This document shows positions 37,103 through 47,453 of a DNA stretch of 49,132 nucleotides, piece by piece. A program made the translations under genes and the position numbers. The notes below the pieces were generated by a model that made no database searches, was not told the origin of the DNA, and saw only the letters and a list, made by a program, of their open reading frames with translations. This DNA is from an uncultured Collinsella sp. (lineage in GTDB: Bacteria > Actinomycetota > Coriobacteriia > Coriobacteriales > Coriobacteriaceae): assembly GCA_900548075.1 (NCBI GenBank), contig URJD01000001.1, positions 1 through 49,132 of the forward strand, in the 5' to 3' direction. Position 1 is the stretch's first letter. Every line of letters begins with the position of its first letter.

Positions 37103-37139
37103 GAAAGACGGACGGCGACCGTCTTTCGATCGCCGTCCG
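37103..37139 (-). terminator. Overlapping alternative hairpins between the FHA and kinase genes
   Basis: cggacggcga (37109-37118) pairs with tcgccgtccg (37130-37139), and gaaagacgg (37103-37111) pairs with ccgtctttc (37119-37127). Both are perfect but mutually exclusive. On the reverse strand the first is followed by tctttcgtctt, a weak terminator tail. Confidence 0.5.
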
Positions 37140-37141
37140 TG

Positions 37142-38104
37142 CTAGTCCACAATGACGAGAAATGTCGTGTAGAGACCCAGATGGAGCCTGTCGCTGTTTT
37201 CGATTTCCACCGGGGGATAGATCTTGCCGGGCTCGCGTTGGTCGCGCGGCGGCTCAATCACAATATCGCCGTCGCCTGCACCCGATTCGAGTACCGTGCC
37301 GTTGGTCGATCCAAGGCCCTGGGCGTACCAGTGCTCACCCTCAAGCCAAATGCGAAGATGCTCGCGCGATGCGTCGGCGCCCACATCGGTGATGCTGGGC
37401 GAGGTTTTGGGCAAAGAACCAATCACGGTGCCGCGCGGATCGCGTGTGAGGGGATGGATTTGCATGTCGGCGCAGTTGTCGGCATGGGTTCTGAGCAGAC
37501 CGAGGTTGGGAGCGACGGTGCGCGGCTGCTCCAGGCTGCTCATAAAGCCACGTCCGACGGTAGTTTCGGTGGTGCCAAAGTGCCCGCCTGTCTTGCTGTC
37601 GCAAAAGCGCTCGACGGTGGCCACGCCCTGAACGGGATCGGCGAGCGCCCCCGTTGCCACAAAGAGCATAAGGTAAAGCGTGCTTTTCTCGCGCACGGCA
37701 TTGCCGTCAAAGTTGTCGATGCGATTGAGGGCATTTGCATATAGGCGGCTGTCCAGCTTGTAGCTGGCGAGAGCCGACATCATTTCGTTGGCGGCCGGAC
37801 CGCGATAGTGCTCGGCGATTGCCCGATAGGCGGACTCGCCGCCGCCGAGCTTGCTGCAGATTGCCGAGGAAAGGTTGAGCGTGGCGACGGTAAAGTCGCT
37901 GTAGATGGAGGGCGCGCACTGGTCAGGCTCGCGATGGACGATGTAACGGGTGAGATACGAGCGGTTGGAAGAGCATTTCTCGAGCAGGGTACTGCCGAGA
38001 TAAGAGTTTCCATTGATGAGCATTCGGGCGATCTCGAGATGTCTAAGACCGCCGAACGAGCGAATATCGTTATAGAGGACCGAGCAAGGTGTCTCTGCTG
38101 CCAC
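37142..38104 (-). CDS. FHA-domain protein
   Basis: A 320-residue soluble protein. The last 100 residues are a forkhead-associated domain (TVIGSLPKTS, then ADASREHLRIWLE, GLGSTNGTVLESG, ENSDRLHLG), which binds phosphothreonine peptides; the usual GR at the first loop is GS. The first 200 residues are helical (ALASYKLDSRLYANALNRID) and unfamiliar. The start is GTG 38104, chosen because aaaggagg lies 5 bases upstream; the longer frame to 38299 crosses non-coding sequence. It is directly upstream of the kinase, in the same direction, so it is a likely substrate or reader of that kinase. Confidence 0.8.
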   Translation of the reverse strand: MAAETPCSVLYNDIRSFGGLRHLEIARMLINGNSYLGSTLLEKCSSNRSYLTRYIVHREPDQCAPSIYSDFTVATLNLSSAICSKLGGGESAYRAIAEHYRGPAANEMMSALASYKLDSRLYANALNRIDNFDGNAVREKSTLYLMLFVATGALADPVQGVATVERFCDSKTGGHFGTTETTVGRGFMSSLEQPRTVAPNLGLLRTHADNCADMQIHPLTRDPRGTVIGSLPKTSPSITDVGADASREHLRIWLEGEHWYAQGLGSTNGTVLESGAGDGDIVIEPPRDQREPGKIYPPVEIENSDRLHLGLYTTFLVIVD

Positions 38105-38282
38105 GGATACCTCCTTTGATTGCTTCCTAGCCAATAAGGCGATAGGAATTAATGGCCCCGGTGGGCGACGTATTAAATGGCTGCGCAATATGTAGCGTAA
38201 CCAAAGCAACATTATAGGCCACATGTTCGAAATTGCAGGAAGACTGAGAGATTTGGTTTGGACTGAACGGAAATCCCCCTCT

Positions 38283-38342
38283 GTCTTGTTCTGTAACATC
38301 TGAACCCGGTTTTGCCCTGCATCTGTTACAGATTGAGATAAT
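38283..38342. repeat. Dispersed palindrome, family A, copy 5
   Basis: gtcttgttctgtaac (38283-38297), centre with cccggttttgccc, and tgttacagattgagata to 38341. No gene is seen between 38105 and 38610. Confidence 0.75.
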
Positions 38343-38405
38343 CGGCCGGGCCCACCTCGTCCGCCTCGTCATCTGTGGTTTACGTGGGGGCATGCGAAGC
38401 ACGGG

Positions 38406-38610
38406 TATACTAACCGGCGGCGAATCTGCTCCATCGCTTAGAGCTGCTGCGTCTGGACGGCGCGTGATAGGGCTGCCAAAGCGATCGCCAGCGTGCTGAG
38501 CAACGTCCTCTCTGTGCGCACCCGTTTTTGTATGTATTAGCGCACTACCAAGCACGCCCGCGCGGCCGCATGCCGTGCCCATTGCGCGTGCAGATAAGGA
38601 ACAACAACAT
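38406..38610 (+). promoter_or_regulatory. Possible -10 and long leader of the DEAD-box helicase gene
   Basis: tatact (38406-38411) is a good -10 without a clear -35. It would give a leader of almost 200 nt before ATG 38611, with some pairing (gcgatcgcc, gtgcgcac). Long 5' leaders are common for cold-regulated helicase mRNAs. Confidence 0.35.
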
Positions 38611-40839
<2,229 letters not shown>

Positions 40840-40871
40840 CATGCGTATCGCGCACTAAAGCGAGGCGAGTA

Positions 40872-40906
40872 GGGGCCCCGAGCACACAACGCTCGGGGTC
40901 CTTTTT
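40872..40906 (+). terminator. Terminator of the helicase gene
   Basis: ggccccgagc (40874-40883) pairs with gctcggggtc (40891-40900) around acacaac, followed by ttttt. Confidence 0.85.
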
Positions 40907-40927
40907 GTTTGCCGTGTGTACCAAAAC

Positions 40928-40977
40928 AAGGAGTGTCCCCGGGTGCCGGCAGATAAGGAACGTCCCTAAGTGCCGCC
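40928..40977. repeat. Dispersed repeat, family C, copy 2 (opposite orientation)
   Basis: aaggagtgtcccc, then tgccggca, taaggaacgtccc and agtgccg: the reverse complement of the right part of the repeat at 28117-28186 with few differences. A partial relative (tgtccccaagtgccggg) is at 47661-47677. Confidence 0.7.
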
Positions 40978-40984
40978 TTTTTGG

Positions 40985-41162
40985 TAATGCGTTTTATCAA
41001 ATATGGCGTTCATCTGCGGTAAAGGTGTTTATCACCGCTGAGGGGCGGCTTTGATACCGCCTGCCGATGTGTGTTGTAACCAGACACATTTTTAGGTCAG
41101 TGTGTTGCGTGTAACAACTTCGCCCGGCCTCGCCTCCGGGCTGCCATGTGAGAGGGGATCTT
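40985..41162 (+). promoter_or_regulatory. Regulatory region before the hydrogenase unit
   Basis: Short AT-rich gap with several hairpins: gcggt..accgc (about 41016-41038), ggcgg..ccgcc (about 41045-41062), and tgtgt..acaca followed by ttttt (about 41068-41095), which is terminator-like. tgttgcgtgtaaca (41103-41116) is an inverted repeat. No clear -35/-10 pair is seen. Confidence 0.35.
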
Positions 41163-42995
41163 ATGGCTCGACTGCACGTAATGGAACGCAGCCACGCTCA
41201 GGCCGTCATGGACGACCTGCACGATGCGCTCGGACGTCGTCTGGCGGTGAGTTCGCTCGCCCCGTGCCCCGTTGAGTTTACGGCAGCGCTCGTCAATCTG
41301 TGCTCCACCCAGAGCTGCGGCAAGTGCACGCCCTGCCGCGTGGGCCTGAGCGCGCTGAGCGACCTGCTCGCCGATGTGCTCGAGGGCCGCGCCGACGAGT
41401 CCACGCTCAACTTGATTGAGCGCACCGCCCGCACCATCTACCTTTCGAGCGACTGCGCCATCGGCTACGAAGCTGGCGCCATGGCACTCACGGCCATTCG
41501 CGGCTTCCGCGACGATTTTGAGCATCACATCCGCGAGCACTCCTGCGGCTTTGACCGCGAGGCCCGCGTCCCGTGCGTTTCGGGCTGCCCGGCGCACGTC
41601 GACATTCCCGGGTACATTTCGCTGGTCGAGGCCGGCCGCTATGCCGACGCCGTCAAGGTCATCCGCAAGAACAATCCGCTGCCGCTCGTCTGCGGCCTGG
41701 TGTGCGAGCATCCCTGCGAGATGCACTGCCGCCGTGGCATGGTCGACGACCCCATGAACATCCTCGCCCTCAAGCGTTTTGCCGTCGAGCACAGTGACCT
41801 CAACGACCACAAGCCGCATGTAGTGGACAACACCGGCAAGCGCGTCGCCGTGATCGGCGGCGGCCCGGCCGGCCTTTCCTGCGCCTACTACCTGGCCGTG
41901 ATGGGCCATAAGGTGACCATCTTTGAGCAGCGCCACCACCTGGGCGGCATGCTGCGCTATGGCATCCCCAGCTATCGTCTGCCGCGCGAGCGCCTGCAGG
42001 CCGAGATCGACTGGATCTTGAGCGCCGGCATCGACGTTGAGCTCGATCACTCCGTCAACGGCGAGGAACTTGCCCGCCTGCGCGACGAGTTCGATGCCGT
42101 CTACCTGGCCATTGGCGCCCACAGCGATAAGAAGCTCGGCCTTCCGGGCGAGGAAGCGCTCGGCGTGGAGTCGGCCGTCAAGATGCTGCGCGCCATCGGC
42201 GACGACGAGCTGCCCGACCTGAGCGGCCAGCGCGTGTGCGTCATCGGCGGCGGCAACGTGGCCATGGACGTGGCGCGCTCCGCCGTGCGCTGCGGTGCCG
42301 AAAAGGTGAGCATCGTCTACCGCCGTCGCATCTGCGACATGACGGCCCAGGACGCCGAGATCGCCGGCGCCCAGGCCGAGGGCTGCGAGGTGCTGGAGCT
42401 GACGGCCCCGCTCGCCATCGAGACGGGCGAGGACGGTCGCGTGAGCGGCCTGCGCGTGCAGCCGCAGATTATCGGCGAGCCCCGTCGTGGGCGTCCGGCC
42501 CCGCGTGCCGCCGCCACGCCCGAGCGCGTCATTCCCTGCGAGCGCGTGTTTGTGGCCATTGGCCAGGACATCGATTCCAAGCCGTTTGAGGAGATGGGCA
42601 TTGCCTGCAAGTGGGGCTGCGTGGTCACCGACTCGGACGGTGCCGTGCCCAACTTCGATGGCCTCTTTAGCGGCGGTGACTGCCAGACCGGCCCCGCCAC
42701 CGTTATCCGCGCCATCAACGCCGGCCGCGTGGCTTCGGCAAATATCGACCGCTACCTGGGCTTCGACCACAAGATCAAGCTCGACGTGGAGCTGCCGACC
42801 GTCCAGTTTAAGGGCAAGCACGAGTGCGGCCGCTGCGAGCTGGGCGAGCGCGAGGCCGGCGAGCGTATTCACGATTGGAATCTGGTCGAGCAGGGTCTCA
42901 CCGAGCAGGAGGCGCGCCAGGAGGCGAGCCGCTGCCTGCGTTGCGATCACTTTGGCTTTGGCGCGTTCCGCGGAGGGAGGAACCTGGAATGGTAG
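41163..42995 (+). CDS. Flavoprotein oxidoreductase: NuoF-like Fe-S domain fused to GltD-like domain
   Basis: A 610-residue protein made of two parts. Residues about 25-127 resemble the C-terminal Fe-S domain of NADH dehydrogenase subunit NuoF (STQSCGKCTPCRVGLSAL at 48-65 and a fourth Cys at 98). From about 135 on it is like GltD and NADPH:ferredoxin oxidoreductases: Fe-S cysteines (PCVSGCPAHVDIPG, CGLVCEHPCEMHCRRG), FAD fold (VAVIGGGPAGLSCAYYLA, LGGMLRYGIPSYRLPR) and a NAD(P)H fold (VCVIGGGNVAMDVARSAVR). The C-terminus adds CGRCELGE and CLRCDHFG cysteine pairs. The NuoF flavin-binding part is missing. ATG 41163 follows gagagggg. It overlaps the hydrogenase start by 7 bases and is the probable electron partner linking NAD(P)H to H2. 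Confidence 0.88.
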   Translation: MARLHVMERSHAQAVMDDLHDALGRRLAVSSLAPCPVEFTAALVNLCSTQSCGKCTPCRVGLSALSDLLADVLEGRADESTLNLIERTARTIYLSSDCAIGYEAGAMALTAIRGFRDDFEHHIREHSCGFDREARVPCVSGCPAHVDIPGYISLVEAGRYADAVKVIRKNNPLPLVCGLVCEHPCEMHCRRGMVDDPMNILALKRFAVEHSDLNDHKPHVVDNTGKRVAVIGGGPAGLSCAYYLAVMGHKVTIFEQRHHLGGMLRYGIPSYRLPRERLQAEIDWILSAGIDVELDHSVNGEELARLRDEFDAVYLAIGAHSDKKLGLPGEEALGVESAVKMLRAIGDDELPDLSGQRVCVIGGGNVAMDVARSAVRCGAEKVSIVYRRRICDMTAQDAEIAGAQAEGCEVLELTAPLAIETGEDGRVSGLRVQPQIIGEPRRGRPAPRAAATPERVIPCERVFVAIGQDIDSKPFEEMGIACKWGCVVTDSDGAVPNFDGLFSGGDCQTGPATVIRAINAGRVASANIDRYLGFDHKIKLDVELPTVQFKGKHECGRCELGEREAGERIHDWNLVEQGLTEQEARQEASRCLRCDHFGFGAFRGGRNLEW

Positions 42996-44800
42996 AGCCC
43001 AACAACACCACCGTCAGCGACAACACCGAAAACGGAGCGCATAACATGGTCAAGCTCACTATCGATAATTGCGAGGTCGTGGTTCCCGAGCACACCACGA
43101 TCCTGGATGCGGCCAAGTCCGTCAGCATCCAGATTCCCACCCTGTGCTACCTGCGCGATCTAAACGAGATCGGCGGCTGCCGCGTATGCGTGGTCGAGGT
43201 TGAGGGCTGCGACCAGCTGGTTGCCGCCTGCAACAACTACGTGCTCGACGGCATGGTGGTCCACACCAACAGCCCCAAGGTCCGCGAGGCGCGTCGCACC
43301 AACGTGCAGCTGCTGCTGTCCCAGCACGACTCGCGCTGTACGAGCTGCGTGCGCAGTGGTAACTGCAACCTGCAGACCATCGCCAACGACCTGGGTATCT
43401 TCTATCTGCCGTACGAGCAGCACCTGGCGCGCGAGGGCTGGGACTTCGATTTCCCCATCATCCGCGATAACGACAAGTGCATCAAATGCATGCGCTGCAT
43501 CAAGGTGTGCGAGAGCGTGCAGGGCTTAGGGATTTGGGACCTGACCAACCGCGCCACGCATACCGCCGTGGGCACCCGCGGGCGTGCGCCGATCGGCAAG
43601 ACCGATTGCGTCGCGTGCGGTCAGTGCATCACGCATTGCCCGACGGGCGCCCTGCGCGAGCGTGACGATACCGAGACCGTGTTCGACGCCATCGCCGATC
43701 CCGACAAGATCGTACTGGTGCAGATTGCGCCGGCCGTGCGTAGCGCCTGGGGCGAGGAGCTCGGCATTCCGCGCGAGGAGGCCACCGTTGAGCGCCTGGC
43801 TTGCGCCCTGCGCCGCGTTGGCTTTGAGTACGTGTTCGACACCGATTTCTCGGCCGACCTCACCATTATGGAGGAGGGCTCCGAACTGCTCGAGCGCCTA
43901 GGGAAGGCCGTCAAGGGCGAGGGCGACACCCACGGCTGGCCCATGTTCACGAGCTGCTGCCCGGGCTGGGTGCGCTTTGTGAAGGCACGTTACCCCGAGT
44001 TTGTCGACAGCCTGTCCACGTCAAAGTCGCCGCAGCAGATGTTCGGCGCCATCGCCAAGACCTACTACGCCAAGGTGCTGGGCGTGGAGCCCGAGCGTCT
44101 GTTCGTGGTGTCCGTTATGCCATGCACGGCCAAGAAGGCCGAGTGTGCGCTGCCGAGCATGATGGGCGAGGGCGGCGCGCCCGACGTGGACGTTGCACTG
44201 ACGGTGCGCGAGATGGTGCGCATGATCCGCGCGAGCCACGTGAGCGTGGACACGCTTACCGAGGAGCCGCTTGATACGCCGCTGGGCTTTGGCACGGGCG
44301 CGGGTGTGATCTTTGGCGCCACGGGCGGCGTGATGGAGGCCGCCGTGCGCTCGGCCTATTACCTGGTGACGGGCAAGAACCCCGACGCCGACTTCTTCAC
44401 CGACGTGCGCGGTCTGGACGGCTGGAAGGAAGCAGTGGCCGATATCGAGGGCACCAGGGTGCACGTCGCCGTGGCGCACGGACTGGGCAACGCCGCCCGT
44501 CTGCTCGACGCGATTCGCGATGGCCGTGTGAGCTATGACTTCGTTGAGGTCATGGCGTGCCCCGGCGGCTGCGTCGGTGGCGGCGGTCAGCCCATCCACG
44601 ACGGCTGCGAGCTGGCAGCTGAGCGCGGCCAGGTGCTGTGGGGCCTGGATGCCGCTGCGGACATTCGCTTCTCGCACGAGAATCCCGATGTCCAGGCGTG
44701 CTACCGCGAGTTCTTGGGCGAGCCGCTCTCGCCGCTGGCCGAGGAGCTGCTGCATACCGACCATCACGCCTGGTCGATGCCTAACGAGGGGGCGTGCTAG
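42989..44800 (+). CDS. hydA: [FeFe]-hydrogenase (group A type)
   Basis: A 603-residue iron-only hydrogenase. N-terminal [2Fe-2S] domain (C53, C64, C67, C81), a His-Cys cluster (HDSRCTSCVRSGNC, about 113-126), two [4Fe-4S] clusters (CIKCMRCIKVC; CVACGQCITHCP) and the H-cluster domain with all three signatures: TSCCPGW (321-327), MPCTAKKAE (377-385) and MACPGGCVGGGGQP (522-535). The second Cys of TSCC is the expected proton-transfer residue, so the enzyme should be active. Maturases (HydE, F, G) are not in this window. No signal peptide, so cytoplasmic. ATG 42989 is used; 43046 (MVKLTID) is an alternative. The GltD-like gene upstream and the ABC genes downstream are in the same unit. Confidence 0.95.
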   Translation: MVEPNNTTVSDNTENGAHNMVKLTIDNCEVVVPEHTTILDAAKSVSIQIPTLCYLRDLNEIGGCRVCVVEVEGCDQLVAACNNYVLDGMVVHTNSPKVREARRTNVQLLLSQHDSRCTSCVRSGNCNLQTIANDLGIFYLPYEQHLAREGWDFDFPIIRDNDKCIKCMRCIKVCESVQGLGIWDLTNRATHTAVGTRGRAPIGKTDCVACGQCITHCPTGALRERDDTETVFDAIADPDKIVLVQIAPAVRSAWGEELGIPREEATVERLACALRRVGFEYVFDTDFSADLTIMEEGSELLERLGKAVKGEGDTHGWPMFTSCCPGWVRFVKARYPEFVDSLSTSKSPQQMFGAIAKTYYAKVLGVEPERLFVVSVMPCTAKKAECALPSMMGEGGAPDVDVALTVREMVRMIRASHVSVDTLTEEPLDTPLGFGTGAGVIFGATGGVMEAAVRSAYYLVTGKNPDADFFTDVRGLDGWKEAVADIEGTRVHVAVAHGLGNAARLLDAIRDGRVSYDFVEVMACPGGCVGGGGQPIHDGCELAAERGQVLWGLDAAADIRFSHENPDVQACYREFLGEPLSPLAEELLHTDHHAWSMPNEGAC

Positions 44801-44802
44801 CG

Positions 44803-45858
44803 ATGCGCGCGTTTGATTTTGAGATGTCGCGCCGGGGGTTTGCCTCGGCGCTCGCCGCGGGCGCTCTGTCGCTTGCGCTCGTGGGCTGTGGCGGCGGGGC
44901 TGCCGGTGCCGGGTCCGCCGCGGGCTCGGCTGCCACGGACGGCGCCGGTGCTGCTGCAGAGCCGGTCGAGGTACACGTCGCCTCGCTCAAGGGGCCGACC
45001 TCGATTGGCCTGGTGCAGTTTATGGACCAGGCTGCCGATGGCGAGACGGACAATGAGTTCGACTTTGCGATCAACACTGCCGCCGACGAGATTGTGCCCA
45101 AGGTCATTCAGGGCGATATCGACATTGCCCTGGTGCCCGCCAACGTGGCGAGCGTGCTCTACAACAAGACCGAGGGCGCGGTGCAGGTCATCGACATCAA
45201 CACGCTGGGCGTGCTGAACGTTGTGACGGGCGACGCGAGTGTGGCCTCGTTTGGCGATCTGGCGGGCCATACCGTCTACATGACGGGCAAGGGCACCACG
45301 CCGGAGTACGTCATGAACTACCTGCTGGAGCGCGCGGGCCTGACCGGCCAGGTGACGCTCGAGTTTAAGAGCGAGCCCACCGAGGTGCTGTCGGCCCTGC
45401 TTGCCGACCCGTCCGCCGTGGGCGTGCTGCCGGAGCCGTTCAAGACCGCTGCCATCGCAAAGAGCGAAGGCAAACTGTCGGCGCCGGTGAGCCTGACCGA
45501 TGTGTGGGACGAGCTGGCAGGTGACACGGGTTCGCGCTTGCTGACGGGCGTGACCGTGGTGCGCCGCGCGTTTGCCGAGGAACATCCCGAGGCCGTGGCG
45601 GAATTCCTGAGCTGCCATGAGGCGAGCGTGAAGGCTGTCAATGCGGCGCCGTCAGACTGGGCGCAGGCCGTGGTCGATGCGGGCATCGTGGATAACGCCA
45701 CGATTGCCGAAAAGGCGATTCCCGGGTGCATGCTCGTGTGCCAGACGGGGAAGGATATGAAGGCGGCACTTAGCGGGTATCTGCAGGTGCTGTCCGACGC
45801 GGACGCGAGTGCCGTGGGTGGCAAGCTCCCGGCTGATGATTTCTACTACATGGAGTAG
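44803..45858 (+). CDS. Tat-type lipoprotein, ABC substrate-binding protein (NMT1/SsuA-like)
   Basis: A 351-residue solute-binding protein. The N-terminus has a twin-arginine SRRGFA, a hydrophobic stretch and a lipobox LVGC, then a Gly/Ala/Ser-rich linker, so it is probably exported folded and lipid-anchored. The mature part has the two-lobed pattern of the NMT1/SsuA/ThiY-type binding proteins: ASLKGPTSIGLVQFM, INTAADEIVPKVIQGDIDIALVPANVASVLYN, GKGTTPEYVMNYLLERAGL, and VVRRAFAEEHPEAVAEFLS. These bind sulfonates, nitrate, pyrimidine precursors of thiamine and others; the ligand here is unknown. It begins 2 bases after the hydrogenase stop and ends 3 bases before the fused transporter gene. Confidence 0.88.
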   Translation: MRAFDFEMSRRGFASALAAGALSLALVGCGGGAAGAGSAAGSAATDGAGAAAEPVEVHVASLKGPTSIGLVQFMDQAADGETDNEFDFAINTAADEIVPKVIQGDIDIALVPANVASVLYNKTEGAVQVIDINTLGVLNVVTGDASVASFGDLAGHTVYMTGKGTTPEYVMNYLLERAGLTGQVTLEFKSEPTEVLSALLADPSAVGVLPEPFKTAAIAKSEGKLSAPVSLTDVWDELAGDTGSRLLTGVTVVRRAFAEEHPEAVAEFLSCHEASVKAVNAAPSDWAQAVVDAGIVDNATIAEKAIPGCMLVCQTGKDMKAALSGYLQVLSDADASAVGGKLPADDFYYME

Positions 45859-45861
45859 CCC

Positions 45862-47238
45862 GTGCATGCGTTTGCTCGACAAATGACAGAGCGTATGAAG
45901 GCGGTGGCGGCAGCAGGTGCCGTCGCCGCCTTTTGGCTTGCCGTGTGGGTGCTGGTGGCGGCGTTGGTAGCGCAGCCGCTGATCTTGCCGGGGCCGGGTG
46001 CTGTTGCCTTGGCGCTGCTGCGCCTGGTGTGCGATGACGGTACCTGGGTGATTTTGGCGGGCTCGGGCGTGCGAATATTGGGCGGACTGGTGTTTGCCGC
46101 GGTGTGTGGCGGCGTGCTTGCCGGGATTTCGTCACGGTCGCGGGCGTTTGCGCGCCTGGTGGCTCCGGCGCTGTCGTTTGTAAAGGCGACACCGGTTGCC
46201 TGCGTGGTGGTCCTGCTGCTCATTTGGTTGGGGTCGGCGCGCGTGAGCATCGCCGCGGTCTTTTTGATGGCACTTCCAGGCGTGTATTTTTCGCTGGTCG
46301 AGGGCTTGGCGCAAGTGGATAAGCCGCTGAAGCAGATGTTCCGCCTGCATGGCGTGCGGGGCTGGCGACTGTTTTGCGCCCACACCTGGCGCGAAGTCCT
46401 GCCGTTTGTGCTTTCGTGCGCCCGCGCCGTGATTGGCATGAGCTGGAAGGCCGGTGTGGCGGCGGAGCTGATCGGCATGGCGACGGGCACCGTGGGCGAA
46501 CGCATCTATCAGGCGAAGCTGCTCATCGAGACGGCTGACCTACTGGCTTGGACCGTGCTAGTCGTGGCGGCATCGTGGGCATGCGAGCGTGTGCTGGTGT
46601 GGTTGCTGCGGGCTTCGGGACCCGCGGCGTGGCGTGCGGCCGTGCGGGCGCATGGGCATGGGCTGCGCGGGCGTGCGAGGGCTGCGGGCGATGGCGCTGC
46701 GGCGGAGCTTGCGCTTGCCGTGGGCGATCGTGCGCCCTGGGCGCCGGCGCTGGATGGTCTGGTGCTCAACGTGCCCGCGGGTGGGCGTATCTGTGTGATG
46801 GGCGCTTCGGGCATGGGCAAGTCGACGCTGCTTTCGTTGGCAGCGGGGGAGTGCGCGCCGTGCTCGATGGTGTTTCAGGATGCACGCTTGGTCGAGTCCG
46901 CCGCGGCGCTGGATAACGTGCTAGTGTGCGCCGATGCACGCGTGGACGCCTCGAGTGCTGCGGCCCTGTTGCGCCTGCTGGTGCCGGGGGTCGATGTACA
47001 TGCTCGCGTGGCCGAGCTTTCGGGCGGGCAGCGCCGTCGCGTCGAGATCGCTCGAGCCCTGCTGTGCCCGGGCGGCGCGGTGATTCTTGACGAGCCCTTT
47101 ACCGGTTTAGATACCGCTGCGCGCGACGCATGCGCCGAGGTCGTGCTCGACTTGCTCGACGGCCGTATGCTGCTGCTTGCATCGCACGATGTCGCCGACG
47201 CTCAGGCCCTCGATATCTCGGACATCATCACGCTCTAA
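45862..47238 (+). CDS. Fused ABC permease and ATPase for the same importer
   Basis: A 458-residue single polypeptide. Residues 1-250 are a BPD_transp_1 (SsuC/TauC-like) permease with about six helices and the EAA-type loop (LKQMFRLHGVRGWRLFCAHTWREVLPFV). Residues about 280-458 are an ATPase: Walker A GASGMGKS (314-321), Q-loop VFQD, signature LSGGQRRRVEIARA (386-399), Walker B VILDEPFTGLD and H-loop ASHD. In this family the two parts are normally separate genes. The segment between Walker A and the Q-loop is only about 18 residues, some 18-20 shorter than usual. The start is GTG 45862 with ggag upstream. A Gly/Arg/Ala linker (255-290) joins the parts. Confidence 0.88.
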   Translation: MHAFARQMTERMKAVAAAGAVAAFWLAVWVLVAALVAQPLILPGPGAVALALLRLVCDDGTWVILAGSGVRILGGLVFAAVCGGVLAGISSRSRAFARLVAPALSFVKATPVACVVVLLLIWLGSARVSIAAVFLMALPGVYFSLVEGLAQVDKPLKQMFRLHGVRGWRLFCAHTWREVLPFVLSCARAVIGMSWKAGVAAELIGMATGTVGERIYQAKLLIETADLLAWTVLVVAASWACERVLVWLLRASGPAAWRAAVRAHGHGLRGRARAAGDGAAAELALAVGDRAPWAPALDGLVLNVPAGGRICVMGASGMGKSTLLSLAAGECAPCSMVFQDARLVESAAALDNVLVCADARVDASSAAALLRLLVPGVDVHARVAELSGGQRRRVEIARALLCPGGAVILDEPFTGLDTAARDACAEVVLDLLDGRMLLLASHDVADAQALDISDIITL

Positions 47239-47290
47239 ATACTAACTCAGCAACAAAATGATCCGTTTTCCTCCGTCCCCATGGGGTCGG

Positions 47291-47340
47291 TTGTGGTATT
47301 CTATCTGCGGGGTAATACTTAGGGATACCAAGTAATACCA
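47291..47340 (+). promoter_or_regulatory. Promoter and probable operator of the antitoxin gene
   Basis: ttgtgg (47291-47296), 16 bases, taatac (47313-47318). The words ggtatt, ggtaatac, ggatacc and gtaatacc repeat across 47295-47339 in both orientations, as expected of an autoregulated RHH antitoxin operator. Confidence 0.5.
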
Positions 47341-47453
47341 ACGCCGCAGAAACAAACTCCGGATGCGGGCCAATCGGGTTGCCTTCACAGCCCGTCGCCC
47401 AGCCGCGTGGCCCGCATCTATCCGCACCACCGTCGTTTCAAAAAGGAAGCGCC

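Noticed and set aside
41102..41118. Rex (NADH-sensing) operator before the hydrogenase unit
   Set aside because: tgtt-N6-aaca has the wrong half-site spacing (Rex sites are TTGTTAA-like halves with eight bases between the core TGTT and AACA), so only an inverted repeat is reported.
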